Source: Naasia sp. (GTDB lineage: Bacteria > Actinomycetota > Actinomycetes > Actinomycetales > Microbacteriaceae). Taken from it: 35,727 nt of DNA. The translations under genes and the position numbers were made by a program. Positions 33,011 to 35,727 of this stretch are shown here, piece after piece; the stretch's first letter is position 1; the number at the start of each line of letters is the position of its first letter. The notes beneath the pieces were generated by a model. It worked only from the letters and a program-made list of their open reading frames with translations. It was not told where the DNA came from and searched no databases. Where the stretch lies: positions 1 through 35,727 of the forward strand of contig JAODAX010000079.1 in NCBI GenBank assembly GCA_025463675.1. The letters are read 5' to 3'.

Positions 33011-33048
33011 CAGACGGGGCCGTGCGGCGAACCGCACAGCCCCGTCTG
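33011..33048 (-). terminator. Intercistronic hairpin between binding-protein and permease genes
   Basis: CAGACGGGGC, C, GTGCGG, loop CGAA, CCGCAC, A, GCCCCGTCTG: a 16-bp stem with one internal mismatch and a tetraloop. It lies ten bases after the binding-protein stop. Such hairpins commonly stabilise the upstream mRNA and reduce downstream expression, giving more binding protein than permease. Confidence 0.6.
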
Positions 33049-33058
33049 TCGAAGGGTA

Positions 33059-34384
33059 TTACTCGGAGGGCCAGCCGGCCTCGATCGAGGAGAGAACATC
33101 CTCGGTCGGCGTTCCGTTGATCCAGTCGACCATGCCCGACCAGAACGTCCCCGCGCCCACAGCACCCGGCATGAGGTCCGAGGCGTCGAAGCGGAAGGTG
33201 GTCTCCGGGTCCTGCAGGATCGTGATCGCCTGCTGGAGGATGGCGCTCGACGCGTTCTCCGGATCGAGCCCGTTGTTGGCGCTGATCACGCCGCCGAGGG
33301 AGACCCGGCTGTTGGCCCACTCGGGGCTGGACAGGTACTCCTGCACCTTGATGGTGTCCTCATCGTTCGAGAACGCGGCAACGATCTCGCCACCACCGGT
33401 GACGGCGGAGGCGCCGGCCTCCTCACCCGGGGTGAGGAACGCCCACACGTCGCCATCCTCGGCAACCGTTCCGCCGGCGTCCGACAGGAAGCCGTCGAAG
33501 AACGACGCCTGGTGCGTCATCGGGCAGCGCCCGTCGACGACCGCGGTGGCGATGTCCGGGCCGAACGGCGTGCTGTTGATGCTCTCCACGCCGCCGATGC
33601 CCGCGTTGACGTACTCCTCGTTGAGGAGGATGTCACCGACGGCGTCAAACGCGCTCTGGATCTGCGGGTCGGTGAAGGGGATCTCGTTGGCGACCCACTC
33701 GTCGTAGACGTCCGGGCCGGCCTGACGGAGGACGAGGTCCTCGATCCAGTCGGTGCCCGGCCAGCCGGTGGCGGCGTCGGAGCCGAAGCCCGCGCACCAC
33801 GGCTTGGTGCCGGAGGCGGCGATTGTCTCGTTGAGCGTCATCAGCTCGTCCCACGTGGTGGGGACCTCCCAGCCGTTCTCCGCGAACGTGGTGGGCGAGT
33901 ACCAGATGAAGCCCTTGACGCTCGCCATCAGCGGGGCGCCGTACAGGGTGCCGTCGGTCGTGCCGTACGCGGCCCAGTCCTCGGACCAGTACTCGGCGAC
34001 GTTGTCAGCGACGCCCTCGGGGGCGGGCTGCAGGTAGTCGCGGCGGGCGAGGTCGGACACGAGGCCCGGCTGCGGGGTGATCGCGAGGTCGGGAGTGTCG
34101 CCCGCCTGCGCCCGGGTGCCGATGATGTCCTCGAACTCCTGCGTGCCCTCGTACACGATGTCGATGTCGTTCTCTTCTTCCCAGTCCGCCCACGACTCTT
34201 CGAGCAGCTCTGCCTCGGTGTCGATGATCGTTCCCAGGATGGTGACGGTGCCGTCGGCTTCGCCGACGTCGCCGGGGCCCTCGCCTCCGCCGGAGCCGCC
34301 GCTCGTGCAGCCGGTGAGCACGAGGCCCATCGATGCCGCGGCGATGATCGGAATGCTGTAACGGCGGCGCAAGGACTGCCTCAT
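33059..34384 (-). CDS. Alpha-glucoside-type ABC transporter binding lipoprotein (AglE-like)
   Basis: 441-residue solute-binding lipoprotein. The signal peptide ends in lipobox LTGC (C26) after a short arginine-rich N-terminus, followed by a Gly/Ser linker. KPWCAGFGSDAATGWPGTDWIEDLVLR, the VYDEWVANEIPFTDP block and CPMTHQASFFDGF are features I associate with AglE-type alpha-glucoside binding proteins; the paired cysteines would form a disulfide. The ATG 34384 has GAGGAG six bases upstream. It is first gene of the importer operon, and a cre/LacI-like operator lies about 90 bases upstream. The likely ligand is an alpha-glucoside such as sucrose, trehalose, maltose or glucosylglycerol. The phosphorylase of the 19865-21340 gene could process such a compound (inference). 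Confidence 0.86.
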   Translation of the reverse strand: MRQSLRRRYSIPIIAAASMGLVLTGCTSGGSGGGEGPGDVGEADGTVTILGTIIDTEAELLEESWADWEEENDIDIVYEGTQEFEDIIGTRAQAGDTPDLAITPQPGLVSDLARRDYLQPAPEGVADNVAEYWSEDWAAYGTTDGTLYGAPLMASVKGFIWYSPTTFAENGWEVPTTWDELMTLNETIAASGTKPWCAGFGSDAATGWPGTDWIEDLVLRQAGPDVYDEWVANEIPFTDPQIQSAFDAVGDILLNEEYVNAGIGGVESINSTPFGPDIATAVVDGRCPMTHQASFFDGFLSDAGGTVAEDGDVWAFLTPGEEAGASAVTGGGEIVAAFSNDEDTIKVQEYLSSPEWANSRVSLGGVISANNGLDPENASSAILQQAITILQDPETTFRFDASDLMPGAVGAGTFWSGMVDWINGTPTEDVLSSIEAGWPSE

Positions 34385-34474
34385 CGTTTCTCCTCTTCGT
34401 CGAGATGGAGCCCGCCCCCGAGGGGGCGGCCTCGGACCGAGACTAGGCCCGCGTCCTCCCGGCACTCAACATCA

Positions 34475-34488
34475 TGGGAGCGCTTTCA
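34475..34488 (-). promoter_or_regulatory. LacI/cre-type operator upstream of the AglE-like gene
   Basis: TGGGAGCGCTTTCA is a near-palindrome with the AGCGCT core; its complement TGAAAGCGCTCCCA matches the usual LacI/CcpA-type consensus. It stands 91 bases before the ATG of the binding-protein gene. A promoter around it is not clear: TTGAGT and TAGTCT on the minus strand with an 18-base spacer are possible. Confidence 0.6.
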
Positions 34489-34547
34489 GGTGTCGTGTCC
34501 GAATCGATATCGAAGGGCTTCCGGCGGGGTTCGCCGGGGACGACGAA

Positions 34548-34577
34548 GGGGCGCCATCCCTGGTGGGATGACGCCCC
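34548..34577 (-). terminator. Hairpin downstream of rplL (distal)
   Basis: GGGGCG, C, CATCCC, loop TGGT, GGGATG, A, CGCCCC: a 12-bp stem with one mismatch. With the proximal hairpin it forms a tandem terminator candidate for the leftward rplJ-rplL transcript. Confidence 0.5.
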
Positions 34578-34588
34578 GGGCAGAGTGC

Positions 34589-34620
34589 CTCGTCGTGCTC
34601 CCGCTCGGGAGCACGACGAG
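34589..34620 (-). terminator. Hairpin terminator candidate directly after rplL
   Basis: CTCGTCGTGCTCCC pairs perfectly with GGGAGCACGACGAG around a GCTC loop, six bases past the rplL stop. There is no U-tract, as is usual in high-GC actinobacteria. Confidence 0.65.
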
Positions 34621-34626
34621 CAGTCG

Positions 34627-35019
34627 CTACTTGAGGGTGACGGTCGCGCCGGCAGCCTCGAGCTGAGCCTTGGCCTTCTCGGCGGTCTCCTTGTTGGCGC
34701 CCTCGAGCACCGGCTTGGGAGCACCGTCGACGAGCGCCTTCGCCTCACCGAGGCCGAGGCTGGTGAGCGCGCGCACCTCCTTGATGACCTGGATCTTCTT
34801 CTCGCCCGCGGCCTCGAGGACGACGTCGAAGGAATCCTTCTCCTCGACCTCCTCGGCCGCGCCGCCGGCGCCGCCGGCAGCAGGGGCACCAGCGGCCGCG
34901 ACGGGCGCGGCGGCGGTGACCTCGAAGGTCTCCTCGAACGTCTTCACGAACTCGCTGAGCTCGATGAGGGTCAGCTCCTTGAACGCGTCAAGCAGCTCGT
35001 CGGTCGACAGCTTTGCCAT
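34627..35019 (-). CDS. rplL: 50S ribosomal protein L7/L12
   Basis: 130-residue acidic stalk protein of the large ribosomal subunit, which recruits translation GTPases. The N-terminal dimerisation domain is [30 protein letters not shown], followed by an Ala/Gly/Pro hinge and the globular C-terminal domain with [30 protein letters not shown]. Length and sequence are fully typical. AAGGAG precedes the ATG. It is downstream of rplJ with a 50-base gap; both are normally co-expressed so that four to six L7/L12 copies bind each L10. Two hairpins follow the stop. Confidence 0.98.
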   Translation of the reverse strand: MAKLSTDELLDAFKELTLIELSEFVKTFEETFEVTAAAPVAAAGAPAAGGAGGAAEEVEEKDSFDVVLEAAGEKKIQVIKEVRALTSLGLGEAKALVDGAPKPVLEGANKETAEKAKAQLEAAGATVTLK

Positions 35020-35069
35020 CGTTATCTCCTTGTTGTTTCAGGTTCTTCGGGTTGATGTTCCGCGGCCGG

Positions 35070-35585
35070 TCAGGCGGCGGACTCCTGCTTCTCGCGCAGT
35101 GCGTCGACCGTGCGGACGGCCTTCGACAGCGGCGCGTTGACCGTGTAGGCGGCGCGGTACAGCAGGCCCTTGGCGGCGCCGGCGACCTTGGCCAGCAGCA
35201 CCTCCTTGGACTCGAGGTCCGCGAGCTTGGTCACCTCGTCGGCGCTCAGCGGAGCACCGTCGAAGTAGCCGCCCTTCACGACCAGCAGAGGATTCGCACG
35301 GGCGAAGTCCCGCATGGCCTTCGCGACGGCGACGGTGTCGCCGTGCACGAATGCGATCGCGGACGGCCCCACAAGCTCCTCGTCGAACGACGAGATGCCC
35401 GCTTCGTTGGCCGCGATCTTGGTCAGCGTGTTCTTCACCACGGCGAACGTGGCGTGCTCGCCGATGGCCGTGCGCAGCTGCTTGAGCTGGGCCACCGTGA
35501 GCCCGCGGTACTCGGTCAGCAGTGCGGCGTTCGAGTTCCGGAAGTTATCCGTGAGCTCGGCGACCGTCGCTTCCTTCGTCGCCAT
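35070..35585 (-). CDS. rplJ: 50S ribosomal protein L10
   Basis: 171-residue protein that anchors the L7/L12 dimers at the ribosomal stalk base and, in complex with them, binds its own mRNA leader as a repressor. [38 protein letters not shown] is the usual rRNA-binding N-terminus, and the C-terminal helix that carries L7/L12 ends [15 protein letters not shown] lies four bases before the ATG. It is first gene of the rplJ-rplL unit. Confidence 0.98.
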   Translation of the reverse strand: MATKEATVAELTDNFRNSNAALLTEYRGLTVAQLKQLRTAIGEHATFAVVKNTLTKIAANEAGISSFDEELVGPSAIAFVHGDTVAVAKAMRDFARANPLLVVKGGYFDGAPLSADEVTKLADLESKEVLLAKVAGAAKGLLYRAAYTVNAPLSKAVRTVDALREKQESAA

Positions 35586-35597
35586 GGGACTCCTTTA

Positions 35598-35727
35598 CGT
35601 ATCGTGTGACCGTCGAGCGGGCAGAAAAAAGGCCCCGGCGCACGCGCACGGAGCGATTCCCCTTTCGGAGGCACTTCGATACACCTGCGCAGGCCCTCGC
35701 TTCCGCGAGCCTTAGGCGACGGTCCCG
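35598..35727 (-). ncRNA. rplJ mRNA leader, L10-type autoregulatory element (start may lie outside window)
   Basis: Upstream of rplJ the minus strand reads through a helix AGGCTCGC, GGAA, GCGAGGGCCT and then GCGCAGG, and further on GCCGGGGCCTTTTTTCTG (T-run, plus 35624-35629), which resembles an attenuator. L10-L12 complexes are known to bind such leaders in many bacteria. The fold and the attenuator are read by eye. Confidence 0.5.

Noticed and set aside
31834-33165. N-terminal extension of the AglG-like permease frame
   Set aside because: The frame stays open by chance across the upstream permease gene; the ATG at 31833 overlaps that gene's stop and gives the normal length.

Overview
The window is GC-rich (roughly 70 percent), has short intergenic gaps, many 4-base ATGA overlaps and frequent GTG/TTG starts. 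This points to a high-GC actinobacterium. The CUT1 sugar transporters, the BTAD/nSTAND regulator and the detached rplJ-rplL pair would fit Microbacteriaceae, but the genus cannot be fixed from the sequence alone. No rRNA, tRNA, CRISPR array, transposase or phage gene is visible.

Layout. (1) 1-5366: the 3' end of a xylulokinase gene converges on a cbs-metB pair (homocysteine to cystathionine and related steps), followed by a stand-alone ABC exporter half-transporter. (2) 5664-19192: a sugar region with two tandem Gfo/Idh/MocA oxidoreductases, a small lipoprotein divergent from a 1405-residue BTAD-nSTAND-propeller membrane regulator, two CUT1 permeases preceded by a 21-codon ORF, a convergent solute-binding lipoprotein gene, and a GH38-like glycosidase divergent from it. 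Four promoters here carry similar LacI-type operators just downstream of the -10 box, so the dispersed genes look like one regulon. No lacI gene lies in the window. (3) 19217-27220: a thioesterase gene, then two divergent, tightly coupled operons. One encodes an FGGY kinase, a YihT/LacD-like aldolase, an Asp/Glu-racemase-fold protein and a GH13_18 phosphorylase. The other encodes a DeoR regulator, OtnK and OtnC. This set is the best candidate for an undescribed catabolic pathway. (4) 27273-30786: a heterodimeric ABC exporter whose two ATPase halves are degenerate in complementary ways. (5) 30871-34384: an AglEFG-like alpha-glucoside importer with its own LacI/cre-like operator. (6) 34627-35727: rplL, rplJ and an L10-type leader, which are core genes.

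How it may work together (inference): the GH13_18 enzyme would split an alpha-glucoside into glucose 1-phosphate and an acceptor. The acceptor, probably a sugar or sugar acid, would be processed by the kinase, aldolase, racemase-fold protein and the OtnK/OtnC pair. Both the YihT-type aldolase and OtnC families yield dihydroxyacetone phosphate. The AglEFG-like importer could supply the glucoside. The GH38-like enzyme, its separate transporter and the oxidoreductases form a second system of unknown substrate. The BTAD-nSTAND protein appears to have a cytoplasmic DNA-binding end and an extracytoplasmic propeller. It faces a shared promoter region with 11-bp-phased direct repeats typical of SARP sites.
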